From: Bog-473 sp963766995
GTDB taxonomy: Bacteria; Actinomycetota; Acidimicrobiia; Acidimicrobiales; RAAP-2
Assembly: GCA_963766995.1 (NCBI GenBank)
Contig: CAVYCE010000003.1
Coordinates: 1,559,747 to 1,623,746, forward strand
Length of the DNA: 64,000 bases
Direction: 5' to 3'
Positions 17,210 to 25,143 of the stretch are shown here, piece by piece. The position numbers were made by a program, and so were the translations under genes. How positions within the stretch are numbered: position 1 is the first letter of the stretch; each line of letters opens with the position of its first letter. Under the pieces are notes generated by a model. It saw only the letters and a program-made list of their open reading frames with translations. It made no database searches and was not told where the DNA came from.

Positions 17210-18082
17210 GTGGACGAGGCCCTCTCAGACCTCTTCGAAGTTCAACCAATTGCCTCGGGCGAGGCACGGCTGGCCACCGTGCACGCCGGTGTAGGAGCGA
17301 GCCCGAGCGTGGTGTTTCTGCACGCCGGCATTGCCGACCACCGCAGCTGGATCGCCGTGTTGGAACTCCTAGTGACCGATACCGAAGTGGTGGCCTATGA
17401 CCGCCGCGGCTTCGGGACCACCGCCACTGAGCCCGAGGCACATGCCCAGGTGCAGGATCTCCTGGCGGTGCTCGACGGCACCAATCTCACCCGGTCTGTG
17501 ATCGTGGGGAACTCACGGGGTGGCCAGATCGCCCTCGATTTCGCACTGGCCCACCCCGAACGGGTCTCGGCCCTAGTGCTGGTGGCCCCGGGGGTCTCTG
17601 GCGCACCACCGGTGAACGAGATCGAGGTCGATGAGGTGGAGTCGTCCGTCTGGGCCTCGCTTGAGGCCGCCTCCGCCGCCGACGACATGGAGGCACTCAA
17701 TCAGGGCGAGATTCGTTTCTGGCTGGACGGACCACATGCTCCCGAGGGCCGGGTCGGGGGTGCGGTGCGCACACTGGCCCTCGAGATGAACCGCATTGCG
17801 CTGGCGGCTCCCAGTCCCGGGCATGAGCCCATCGTCACCGACGCCTGGACCCGGTTGCATGAGGTGACCTGCCCCGTTCTCCTCGTAGTGGGCGATCTCG
17901 ACATGGGCCTACAGCAACGCCGTTGTCATCACCTGGCGGCCCACCTCCCCAATGCCCGTCTCATCGTCATGGAGGGAACCGCGCATCTTCCTGCGCTGGA
18001 GCAGCCGGAGGCCTTTGTGAAAGTCCTTCAGCAGTTCATGGCCGAGCAGGTGAGCCAGCCACCGGAGCAACGCCTGACATAA
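17210..18082 (+). CDS. Alpha/beta hydrolase
   Basis: A 290-aa alpha/beta-hydrolase fold enzyme. The oxyanion segment VVFLHAGIADHRSW, nucleophile elbow GNSRGG (Ser), acid GDLDMG (Asp) and GTAHLP (His) complete a catalytic triad. Substrate cannot be told; esterase, lactonase or dienelactone-type activity are all possible. GTG start preceded by a TACGCT box. It ends 21 bases before the beta-lactamase-family gene, which it probably precedes in one transcript. Confidence 0.85.
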   Translation: MDEALSDLFEVQPIASGEARLATVHAGVGASPSVVFLHAGIADHRSWIAVLELLVTDTEVVAYDRRGFGTTATEPEAHAQVQDLLAVLDGTNLTRSVIVGNSRGGQIALDFALAHPERVSALVLVAPGVSGAPPVNEIEVDEVESSVWASLEAASAADDMEALNQGEIRFWLDGPHAPEGRVGGAVRTLALEMNRIALAAPSPGHEPIVTDAWTRLHEVTCPVLLVVGDLDMGLQQRRCHHLAAHLPNARLIVMEGTAHLPALEQPEAFVKVLQQFMAEQVSQPPEQRLT

Positions 18083-18103
18083 GTGCGGAAGAATGCGCAC
18101 CCA

Positions 18104-19338
18104 ATGACAGACATTCAGGGATTCGTAGAGCCGGGCTTCGAAGGCGTTCGCGAAGCGGTGGCTTCGCTCTCAGAGCCCTGGGGACGCCGCGGTGGGGCCA
18201 TTGCGGCCTACGCCAATGGGAAACTGGTCGTCGACCTTTGGGGTGGTGAGGCCCGTCCGGGGCAGGCGTGGCAGGAGAACACCCTCTCGCCGGTGGCTTC
18301 GATCACCAAGTCCTGGGCGGCAGTGGTGATTGGCAAGCTGTACGAGCAGGGCGTCGTCGACTGGGTCACACCGATCAGCAAGTGGTGGCCCGAGTTCGCC
18401 CAGCACGGCAAGGAGTCAGTCACGCTCAACGAGGTCTTCGTGCACTCTTCCGGCGTCTTGTCCTTTGATAATGCCGTGGCCATGCTTGACGCCAACTATG
18501 GCCAGGGATGGCTTGACCTCGACGGGATAGCGGTCGGTCTTGCCGCACGGAAGCCAGCGTGGACACCCGGCACCAAGAACGGTTACCACGCTGTCTCCTA
18601 CGGCTGGCTGCTCAACGAAGTGGTGCGACGCACCTCGGGACGAACGATCGGTGAGATGTTCGCCACCGACTTCGCCAAGCCCCTCGAACTGGATACGCAT
18701 ATTGGTACCCATGGTGCCGACCTCGATCGCGTGGCCCATATACAGGTCGCCGACCTGAGCAAAGCGCCTCGTCTGCAGCGGTATTTGATGAAGACAATGA
18801 CCCGTAAAGGGTCGGACCCATCGACCCTGTTTGGTCAGGCGTTCTTGGCTGACGGCCGGAGCACCATTCTCGACCGGGTCGAGAGTTACATTGAGCATCC
18901 GAACTTCCTCGAAGCTGAGGTGCCGGCCAGCAATGGCACCACCACCACGCGTTCACTGGCCCGTCTCTTCGGCGCCCTCGCGGCTGGGGGCACTTTGGAT
19001 GGAGTGGAGGTCCTCTCAGCGAACACCGTGCAGGAGTTGCGCAAGGTGCGAGCCGAGGGTCGCGACGCCATCATGATGGAGACGCTGCCCCGCTGTTGCG
19101 ACGGATACTGCCACCGGCGCGGATCGCCTACGGACTGATGCCGATGACCAAAGCCATGGGCAAAATCAAGCCGGGACCGGCGGCGTCTTCATTCTGGTCA
19201 GGTGGATTCGGTGGGCAGATCGCCATGGGTGACTCGGATTCCGGGGTGAGTTTTGCCAGCACCTGCACCGACTTCACTCCGGGTCTGGATCAACGGATGC
19301 TCCGCACTGCCCTACCCGCTCTCTATTCCAGCCTCTGA
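18104..19338 (+). pseudogene. Serine beta-lactamase-family hydrolase (EstB-like) with frameshift
   Basis: A class C beta-lactamase-like/penicillin-binding esterase with SITK (SxxK, catalytic Ser/Lys) and YHAVSYGW as the second (Tyr) motif. The frame from 18104 runs to a stop at 19138, but from about 19096 the conserved C-terminus (FWSGGFGGQIAMGDSDSGVSF, the third-motif region of the family) continues in a different frame to 19338. A single indel around 19085-19100 would restore one protein of about 410 aa. Either this is a recent pseudogene or a base error in the assembly. The N-terminal fragment alone lacks the last conserved motif and should be inactive. Confidence 0.8.
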
Positions 19339-19381
19339 TTCCGACCGACTGCCGCCTTCGAGGTCAGCGAATCTCCGCCGT

Positions 19382-19387
19382 TAGGCT
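19382..19387 (+). promoter_or_regulatory. -10 element of leaderless nadE promoter
   Basis: TAGGCT lies six nucleotides before ATG 19394 and leaves no room for a ribosome-binding site, which favours ATG 19394 over GTG 19391. Confidence 0.5.
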
Positions 19388-19393
19388 GGGGTG

Positions 19394-21130
19394 ATGCCGC
19401 ATCTGCGCCTGGCTGCAGCGCAGCTCAACACCGTGGTCGGCGACCTCTCGGGCAACGTCGACCGGATATTGGCCGCACTGAGTGTGGCCGAGCAGGCGGG
19501 GGCCGACATCTGCGTGGTGCCCGAGCTCGCCATCCCGGGCTATCCCCCCGAGGACCTTTTGCTCAAGCCTGGTTTCGTGGCAGACAACCTGACCGCATTG
19601 GAGAAGGTGGCGGCGGCCACAGGCTCCTGTGCCGTGGTGGTTGGCTACGTCGGTGCCGCATCCGGTGGCAGGGGGCTGGCCAACGCGGCGGCGGTGTGTG
19701 CCGGGGGTCAAGTAATCGGTACCTACCAAAAGCGATTTCTCCCCAATTACGGCGTCTTTGACGAACAGCGGTGGTTCATTCCGGGCACCGACGCTCCGAA
19801 GTTGTTCAACGTGGCCGGCGCCTGGGTGGGGGTGTCGGTGTGCGAGGACGTGTGGTTCGCCAAGGGTCCGGTGGCCGAGCAGGGCCGAGACGGTGCCGAT
19901 GTGGTGGTGAACCTGAATGCATCGCCATATCACCGAGGGCGGCGGGCCGAACGGGTGGCCATGCTCACCGAGCGGGTAGCAGAAGCGGGCTGCGCCATTG
20001 CCTACGTAAACCAGGTCGGCGGACAGGATGAGCTGGTCTTCGACGGCGACACGCTGATCATGGGTGCCGACGGCACGTTGCTGGCCATCGGCGCACAGTT
20101 CGCCACCGACCTGGTGGTAGTCGATATCCCCTATGACCGTCGGCGCGGGAGCAGGATCAAGAAGCTCTCCCGCGCGGTGGCCACCGAACCTCCGGCTTCA
20201 GAGAAGGCGGAGCTGCCTGATCCGGCCAAGCGACCAGTGCTGTCACCCGAGGCCGAGGTCTACGCCGCGCTGGTACTCGGGACCCGCGACTACCTGGGCA
20301 AGAACGGCTTCACCGACGCCGTGATCGGTCTCTCCGGCGGAATCGACTCGTCGCTAGTGGCCACGGTGGCCGTTGACGCACTTGGTGCTGATCGTGTGCA
20401 CGGGATCGCCATGCCGTCGCGTTACTCCAGCGACGGCTCGCGGCGGGACGCCGAGGTCTTGGCCCAGCGGCTCGGCATCGACCTGCGAGTGGTTCCGATT
20501 GAGGGCGCGCACGTGGCGGTGACCGAAATGCTGGCCGGCTTTCTCGGACGTGAGCCGGTGGGGCTGACCGACGAGAATCTGCAGTCACGCCTGCGCGGGG
20601 TGCTGCTCATGGGCGTATCCAACGCTAAAGGTTGGATTGTGCTCACTACTGGCAACAAGAGCGAAATGGCCACCGGGTATTCCACGCTGTACGGCGACTC
20701 CGCCGGTGGGTTCGCGGTCATTAAGGATGTGCCCAAGACCTTGGTCTACGAGCTGTGTCGCTATCGGAATACGCAAGCCGTGCTGGAAGGCCTGCCGGGG
20801 CCCATCGCGGACAGCGTCCTGGACAAGCCACCGTCAGCTGAACTCCGCCCGGATCAACGCGACGACCAGTCGCTTCCGCCGTATGAAGAGCTGGATCCGG
20901 TGCTGCAGGGGTATGTCGAACGTGATCGCACCGCAGCCGACCTGGTGGCCGACGGGTTCGATCCCGCCATCGTCGATCAGGTGGTGCGTCTGGTCGACGG
21001 CGCAGAGTACAAACGGCGCCAAATGCCGCCTGGCGTGCGCATCACCACGAAGGCATTCGGGAAAGATCGGCGTATGCCGATCACCAATCGATACCGGCCC
21101 CCCGCCTCGGTCGAAGAAACCAATGGGTGA
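19394..21130 (+). CDS. nadE: Glutamine-dependent NAD+ synthetase
   Basis: A 578-aa two-domain enzyme that amidates deamido-NAD+ using glutamine and ATP. The N-terminal nitrilase-like glutaminase (about 1-260) has the triad Glu in VVPELAIPGYP, Lys in YQKRFLPNYGVFDE and Cys in VSVCEDVW. The C-terminal synthetase has the PP-loop LSGGIDSS and GNKSEMATGYSTLYGD. The length is between the short bacterial fused form and the roughly 680-aa mycobacterial form. A TAGGCT box six bases before ATG 19394 indicates a leaderless transcript. It overlaps the next gene by 8 bp. Confidence 0.95.
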   Translation: MPHLRLAAAQLNTVVGDLSGNVDRILAALSVAEQAGADICVVPELAIPGYPPEDLLLKPGFVADNLTALEKVAAATGSCAVVVGYVGAASGGRGLANAAAVCAGGQVIGTYQKRFLPNYGVFDEQRWFIPGTDAPKLFNVAGAWVGVSVCEDVWFAKGPVAEQGRDGADVVVNLNASPYHRGRRAERVAMLTERVAEAGCAIAYVNQVGGQDELVFDGDTLIMGADGTLLAIGAQFATDLVVVDIPYDRRRGSRIKKLSRAVATEPPASEKAELPDPAKRPVLSPEAEVYAALVLGTRDYLGKNGFTDAVIGLSGGIDSSLVATVAVDALGADRVHGIAMPSRYSSDGSRRDAEVLAQRLGIDLRVVPIEGAHVAVTEMLAGFLGREPVGLTDENLQSRLRGVLLMGVSNAKGWIVLTTGNKSEMATGYSTLYGDSAGGFAVIKDVPKTLVYELCRYRNTQAVLEGLPGPIADSVLDKPPSAELRPDQRDDQSLPPYEELDPVLQGYVERDRTAADLVADGFDPAIVDQVVRLVDGAEYKRRQMPPGVRITTKAFGKDRRMPITNRYRPPASVEETNG

Positions 21131-21590
21131 CGTCGTACCGCCGTTCCGGACCATTGATGAGCTCGCACGGGTATGTGGCCAGTACTGCTGGGTCGAAACC
21201 GGGCTCTTCGAAATTGTCGGGAAATGGGCCAGCGAACGAGGCGATCCGGAAATCCAGATCTACTTCAGCTCCATCGCTCACGCTCATGCGGCAGTAGCCG
21301 GCGCGTGGCGGGCTCGGCTGCCGGTTCGAGCTGGCATCGATCCTGAAACGTTGATTGCCCCGGCATCGGGTCCCCTGGCCGATGCGATTGTCGATTTAGG
21401 AGCGGTCAATGAGGCGCAACCGAGACTGCAGCGTCTCGTGCGAGAGACGCTGCCCTCGCTCCGGGCCGCTTACGGCGAGGAGATATTGAGCGCTTCCATG
21501 GTGAGCGAGGCTCCGATTGCGGCCGTGCTGGCGCAGGCTCGACCGCAGATTGAGCGTGAGGTGACACGCGGATTGAGCTTGTTGCAATAG
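21123..21590 (+). CDS. Hypothetical protein, helical, coupled to nadE
   Basis: A 155-aa protein of unknown family. Predicted mostly helical, with a Cys pair (VCGQYC), a Glu in WVETGLFEIVGKWA and an AHAHAAVAGAWRARLP stretch. That pattern vaguely recalls a ferritin-like or four-helix fold, but I cannot assign it. Its ATG lies inside the last codons of nadE (8-bp overlap), so it is almost certainly translated in coupling with it. No transmembrane segment or signal peptide. Confidence 0.65.
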   Translation: MGDVVPPFRTIDELARVCGQYCWVETGLFEIVGKWASERGDPEIQIYFSSIAHAHAAVAGAWRARLPVRAGIDPETLIAPASGPLADAIVDLGAVNEAQPRLQRLVRETLPSLRAAYGEEILSASMVSEAPIAAVLAQARPQIEREVTRGLSLLQ

Positions 21591-21766
21591 GCCTGTAAAT
21601 AGGTGGGAGAAGGCCGAATTCAGGGCCCCAATTTGAACGTCCGTTCGGAACCATATTTCGCGTTTCCCCAGGTGCACGGGCATCTTGACGCGCCTATTAC
21701 AATGTTGAAGCAGCCCGTGCACGCCATAAGGCGACATGTGCCGCGAAATTGGAGAAAATGCCCGGC

Positions 21767-21794
21767 TTGGTACTTGCCTGCCGCGGCTTATGTT
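21767..21794 (+). promoter_or_regulatory. Predicted promoter of sigma-factor gene
   Basis: TTGGTA at 21767-21772 and TATGTT at 21789-21794 are separated by 16 bp, giving a short leader before the TTG start at 21815. The preceding bases from 21591 hold no supported gene. Confidence 0.4.
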
Positions 21795-21814
21795 GAGGGA
21801 AGGTTTGGCAGATC

Positions 21815-22753
21815 TTGGCGAAGGAACGAATTGAGCGGGACGATGAAGATCTTGTCCGCCTCTATCTGACAGACATCGGGCAGTACCCCCTCCTGACCAA
21901 GGATGACGAGGTTCGCCTCGCCCAAGCCATTGAGGCTGGACGTGAAGCCGAGCTTGACGTGGCGAAGGCGCCCAAGGGCTTGACCACCGCTAAAAAGCGC
22001 GAGATGCGCCGAGCGGTGATGGAAGGCGAGCAGGCCCAGCAGACCTTCGTGCAGTCGAACCTCCGTCTGGTGGTCTCGATTGCCAAGAAGTACCAGGCCT
22101 CTGGACTTCCGCTCCTGGACTTGATTCAGGAGGGCAACCTCGGCCTCATGCATGCCGTTGAGAAGTTCGACTGGCGCAAGGGGTTCAAGTTCTCGACCTA
22201 CGCCACGTGGTGGATCCGTCAGGCCATCACCCGAGGTATCGCCAACACCGGCCGTACCATCCGTCTCCCGGTACATGCCGGTGACACCCTGGCCCGTGTG
22301 CAAAAGGCGCAGGCTCGTCTCGAATTGAAGTTGGGTCGTCCGGCCACGCTGGCCGAGCTCGGCATCGAAGTCGAAATGCCTGAGGACAAGCTGGTTGAGG
22401 CCCTCCGGTTCCGCGCCGAGCCCTTGTCGCTCTCCGAGCCCTTGCGGGAAGATGGCGATGCCGAATTGGGCGATGTGGTCGAAGACCGCTCGGCTGAATC
22501 TCCATTTGAAGTGGCCGCCGTCTCACTGCTGCCGGACGAGATCGGACGCTTGCTCGCACCGCTTGACGAACGTGAGCGCGAAATCCTCCGCCTGCGCTTC
22601 GGTCTGGATCGGGGCGAGCCCCGCACCCTGGAAGAGGTGGGCGAGCATTTCAACCTGACCCGGGAGCGCATTCGTCAGATTGAGGCTCGAGCCATGTCGA
22701 AACTGCGTCACCCGTCGTCTGACACCGGTGCACGCGACCTGCTGACCGTCTGA
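21815..22753 (+). CDS. RNA polymerase sigma-70 factor, RpoD/SigB-like group
   Basis: A 312-aa primary-type sigma factor lacking the long N-terminal region 1.1. Region 1.2 (LVRLYLTDIGQYPLLT), region 2 (NLRLVVSIAKKY, then LLDLIQEGNLGLMHAVEKFD and FKFSTYATWWIRQAI), region 3 (RLPVHAGDTLARV) and region 4.2 (TLEEVGEHFNLTRERIRQIEARA) are all present. The short form fits a group 2 (SigB/HrdD-like) or a compact principal sigma; which one cannot be told without the rest of the genome. The start is TTG 21815, since no ATG/GTG precedes region 1.2 in frame; a promoter lies just upstream. Confidence 0.92.
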   Translation: MAKERIERDDEDLVRLYLTDIGQYPLLTKDDEVRLAQAIEAGREAELDVAKAPKGLTTAKKREMRRAVMEGEQAQQTFVQSNLRLVVSIAKKYQASGLPLLDLIQEGNLGLMHAVEKFDWRKGFKFSTYATWWIRQAITRGIANTGRTIRLPVHAGDTLARVQKAQARLELKLGRPATLAELGIEVEMPEDKLVEALRFRAEPLSLSEPLREDGDAELGDVVEDRSAESPFEVAAVSLLPDEIGRLLAPLDEREREILRLRFGLDRGEPRTLEEVGEHFNLTRERIRQIEARAMSKLRHPSSDTGARDLLTV

Positions 22754-22772
22754 TTAACGACACAGCGCCCGG

Positions 22773-22778
22773 TAGGCT
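22773..22778 (+). promoter_or_regulatory. -10 element before 24-aa ORF
   Basis: TAGGCT, identical to the nadE box, sits eight nucleotides before ATG 22787. It supports independent transcription of the tiny ORF downstream of the sigma gene. Confidence 0.4.
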
Positions 22779-22786
22779 CACCTCTC

Positions 22787-22861
22787 ATGAAGAAGCTGTT
22801 GTTTCTCGCCCTCATTATCAGCCTTGGTGTCGTAGCCGCTCGTCGGCTGCGCGACGCCTAA
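22787..22861 (+). CDS. 24-aa membrane microprotein, DLW-39-like
   Basis: A short ORF reading MKKLLFLALIISLGVVAARR and four more residues: a single hydrophobic helix flanked by Lys at the N-terminus and Arg at the C-terminus, typical of an inner-membrane microprotein. It resembles the N-terminal part of the actinobacterial DLW-39 small-protein family but lacks that family's acidic, Trp-containing tail. A leaderless-type TAGGCT box precedes it. It lies 33 bp after the sigma factor stop and 16 bp before the convergent HAD gene's stop. Function unknown. Confidence 0.55.
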   Translation: MKKLLFLALIISLGVVAARRLRDA

Positions 22862-22877
22862 CCACACCAAGCTCGAT

Positions 22878-23669
22878 CTAAGCGGCGGCCCGGCCTCCCG
22901 GTCGACTGCGTGAGCCACGCCGCCACAAAATGATGGCGGCGCTGGCAACGGCCAAGCTCGTCGTCACCACTGGCGTGGTCCGGCCAACCCTGTCGCGCAA
23001 TCGGATTGGCTTGGTGAACCGACGCATCTCCCAGCCGCGTTCCTTGGCGATTTTGGCCAAGGCCCGGTCTGCGTTGACCGCAACCGGACGCCCGACGGCT
23101 TCGAGCATGGGTAGGTCGGTGGCCGAGTCTGAGTACGCACTGCTGGCAGCCAGATCGATGCCGGTGCGTGCCGCCAGTTCTCGTATGGCCACCGCCTTCT
23201 CCGGTCCGTAGGCGTAGAAGGCCATGCGGCCGGTGTAGCGACCTTCGTCGTCGACTTCGCCGCGCGAGCAGATGGCGCCGTCGACGCCCAGCATGTCGGT
23301 CAATGGCAACACGATCTCCTCGGGTGATGCTGAGACGAGATACACGCGGTGACCGGCCGCTCGGTGCAGCTCCATCAACTCCAGAGCTTCGGCGTACATG
23401 ATGGGCTCAATGGTCTCCAACAACGCCTCGCGCACGATCTGGCGAACCTGTGCCCGGTCCCATCCTTTGGTCATAGACAGCATCGACTCCCGCACGCGCA
23501 CCAGGCGGTCTTCGTCGGCACCGAAGTAAAGGTAAATGAGTTGCGAGACGGCGGCCCGGGCCACGACCCGCCGGTTGATCAGGCCACCCTTCATGAAAGG
23601 CCGGCCGAAAGCGGCTATGGATGCGCGATCGATAACCGTCTTGTCGAGGTCGAAGAATGCGGCCTCCAT
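22878..23669 (-). CDS. HAD-IB family phosphatase, membrane-tethered
   Basis: A 263-aa HAD hydrolase of the SerB/CicA-like IB subfamily: motif I FFDLDKTVID (nucleophile Asp and acid/base Asp), motif II LVSAS, motif III Lys in YGPEKAVAI, motif IV YSDSATDLPML. A hydrophobic helix close to the C-terminus (TTSLAVASAAIILW) followed by Arg residues suggests membrane attachment, as in lysophosphatidate- or phosphoserine-phosphatase-like HAD-IB proteins. Substrate unknown. The start is ATG 23669, with a TAGCAT box seven bases upstream on this strand. Confidence 0.85.
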   Translation of the reverse strand: MEAAFFDLDKTVIDRASIAAFGRPFMKGGLINRRVVARAAVSQLIYLYFGADEDRLVRVRESMLSMTKGWDRAQVRQIVREALLETIEPIMYAEALELMELHRAAGHRVYLVSASPEEIVLPLTDMLGVDGAICSRGEVDDEGRYTGRMAFYAYGPEKAVAIRELAARTGIDLAASSAYSDSATDLPMLEAVGRPVAVNADRALAKIAKERGWEMRRFTKPIRLRDRVGRTTPVVTTSLAVASAAIILWRRGSRSRPGGRAAA

Positions 23670-23676
23670 GACAGCA

Positions 23677-23682
23677 ATGCTA
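23677..23682 (-). promoter_or_regulatory. -10 element of leaderless HAD-phosphatase promoter
   Basis: TAGCAT on the minus strand, seven nucleotides before ATG 23669; no ribosome-binding site is present. Confidence 0.45.
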
Positions 23683-23761
23683 AGTGCTCCTGATGCGCGG
23701 TCTCGACCATCAGTGACGATTCGCCTATCGCTACGCGACGGTTTGGGAGGAAAACGAGGGT

Positions 23762-24424
23762 TTAGGCGCTGATGAAGAGCGTGTGCACAGCATCTTCTGC
23801 ATCGGCCGTGACCAACACCAATACCTCATCGCCCGCCTGCAATGTGGTGTCACCCCGAGGCACGATGAGACGATCCTGACGCACCACCGCCACCACGACG
23901 GCATCGCGAGGGAAGTCGAGATCGGCGATGGCGAATCCGTTGGCCGGCGAATCTTCGGCCAATGTGATTTCAACCAGGTGTGCCGCTCCACCTTGGAATT
24001 GCAGGAGACGGACCAGCGCGCCCACGGACACGGCCTCTTCCACCAACGCGGTGAGCAGCTGCGGTGTGCTGACCGAGACGTCCACACCCCAGCTTTCGTT
24101 GAACAACCACTGGTTCTTCGGGTGATTCACCCGGGCTACGACGCGGGGTACGGCGAACTCCTGCTTGGCCAGCAGCGAGATCACCAGGTTGTCTTCGTCA
24201 TCACCGGTGGCGGCAACGACCACATCGACCGTGGCCAGCCCGGCCGCGTCCAGTGACGACACTTCGCAAGCATCGGCGGCGATCCAAGTGACGTCGAGCG
24301 TCGGTCGCAGACGCTCGACCAGATCGGGGTCCTGTTCGAAGACGAGTACGTCGTGTCCATTGGCGTGCAGGTCGGCCGCGATGGCGGTGCCCACACTCCC
24401 AGCGCCGGCGATGGCGACCTTCAT
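23762..24424 (-). CDS. TrkA-family K+ uptake regulator (CeoC-like)
   Basis: A 220-aa RCK protein: an N-terminal Rossmann domain (AGAGSVGTAIAADL for NAD(H) or ATP binding, acidic E in VFEQDP) and a C-terminal RCK_C domain (about 140-220). Such subunits gate K+ transporters according to nucleotide state. It is coupled to the preceding trkA paralogue by a 4-bp overlap. The pair corresponds in order to mycobacterial ceoB/ceoC (Rv2691/Rv2692), which also lies beside an APC-type transporter gene. Confidence 0.87.
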   Translation of the reverse strand: MKVAIAGAGSVGTAIAADLHANGHDVLVFEQDPDLVERLRPTLDVTWIAADACEVSSLDAAGLATVDVVVAATGDDEDNLVISLLAKQEFAVPRVVARVNHPKNQWLFNESWGVDVSVSTPQLLTALVEEAVSVGALVRLLQFQGGAAHLVEITLAEDSPANGFAIADLDFPRDAVVVAVVRQDRLIVPRGDTTLQAGDEVLVLVTADAEDAVHTLFISA

Positions 24425-25065
24425 TTGTCGAGCTTCTCGTCGAGGTCGTGCCGTGCATTGTGCAGCACCACTACATGGAGGACGTCGCCCTCTTGGCCCA
24501 CCAGCTCGCGCGCATCGAGTCGCGGCACGCCGGCCCGTGTGACCGCGACCACACTGACGCGACCTGGTTCCTCAAGATCGGCCAGGCGCCGGCCGGCCCA
24601 GGTATCGGGGAGCGAGCGGTCAAGGAGCGTGAGGTTGCCGGAAGGATCGGTCCAGTCGCCCACATCTTGGTCGGGGAGTAATCGCCGGCGAACTTGATCG
24701 ATGGTCCAGGTCACGGTGGCCACCGTCGGAATGCCGAGGCGCTGATAGATCTCTGCTCGGCGCGGGTCGTAAATGCGAGCCACCACGTTGGGGATCATGT
24801 AGGTCTCCCGGGCGATACGCACCGTCATGATGTTGGTGTTGTCCCCACTCGTGACGGCAGCCAGAGCGTCAGCCCCAACCGCCCCGGCCTTTTCCAGGTC
24901 ATCGCGGTCAAACCCTGATCCCACAATGCAGGGGCCATCCCAGTCCTTGAGGCGGCGGAAGGCGCTGGCCTGCTTGTCCATGACCGATACCGAATGCCCT
25001 TCGGCGGTCAGCGACAAGGCGAGTCCGGAACCGACTCGGCCACACCCGACCACGATCACATGCAT
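24421..25065 (-). CDS. TrkA-family K+ uptake regulator (CeoB-like)
   Basis: A 214-aa RCK protein with GCGRVGSGLALSL at the N-terminus, D in VMDKQ closing the Rossmann site, and an RCK_C domain at the C-terminus. ATG 25065 begins directly with the Rossmann strand; a further 5 codons upstream are possible but unneeded. It is divergent from the KimA-like transporter with only 78 bp between starts, so the regulators and the transporter probably share a control region and work together in potassium homeostasis. Confidence 0.87.
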   Translation of the reverse strand: MHVIVVGCGRVGSGLALSLTAEGHSVSVMDKQASAFRRLKDWDGPCIVGSGFDRDDLEKAGAVGADALAAVTSGDNTNIMTVRIARETYMIPNVVARIYDPRRAEIYQRLGIPTVATVTWTIDQVRRRLLPDQDVGDWTDPSGNLTLLDRSLPDTWAGRRLADLEEPGRVSVVAVTRAGVPRLDARELVGQEGDVLHVVVLHNARHDLDEKLDK

Positions 25066-25131
25066 GCCACAGTGCAACACGCAACGCCGACGGTTGCAAA
25101 GGCGGGGTCGAAGGACCAGGCCATTTGCTCC

Positions 25132-25137
25132 TACTGT
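25132..25137 (+). promoter_or_regulatory. -10 element of leaderless KimA-like promoter
   Basis: TACTGT sits six nucleotides before GTG 25144. With this geometry the mRNA begins at the start codon, which also rules out an upstream leader riboswitch. Confidence 0.45.
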
Positions 25138-25143
25138 GTGCCG

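Noticed and set aside
15842..17441. Longer versions of the GlnR-like and GlnA2 proteins
   Set aside because: The extensions overlap neighbouring genes and are not conserved-looking; the chosen starts sit at normal distances.
21603..21869. ORF of 88 codons upstream of the sigma-factor gene
   Set aside because: It crosses the sigma promoter and start in another frame and has no protein-like pattern.
24994..25143. Longer N-terminus for the KimA-like transporter and a possible c-di-AMP riboswitch in its leader
   Set aside because: The upstream part overlaps the divergent trkA start, and a -10-like box sits six bases before GTG 25144, leaving no room for a leader RNA.
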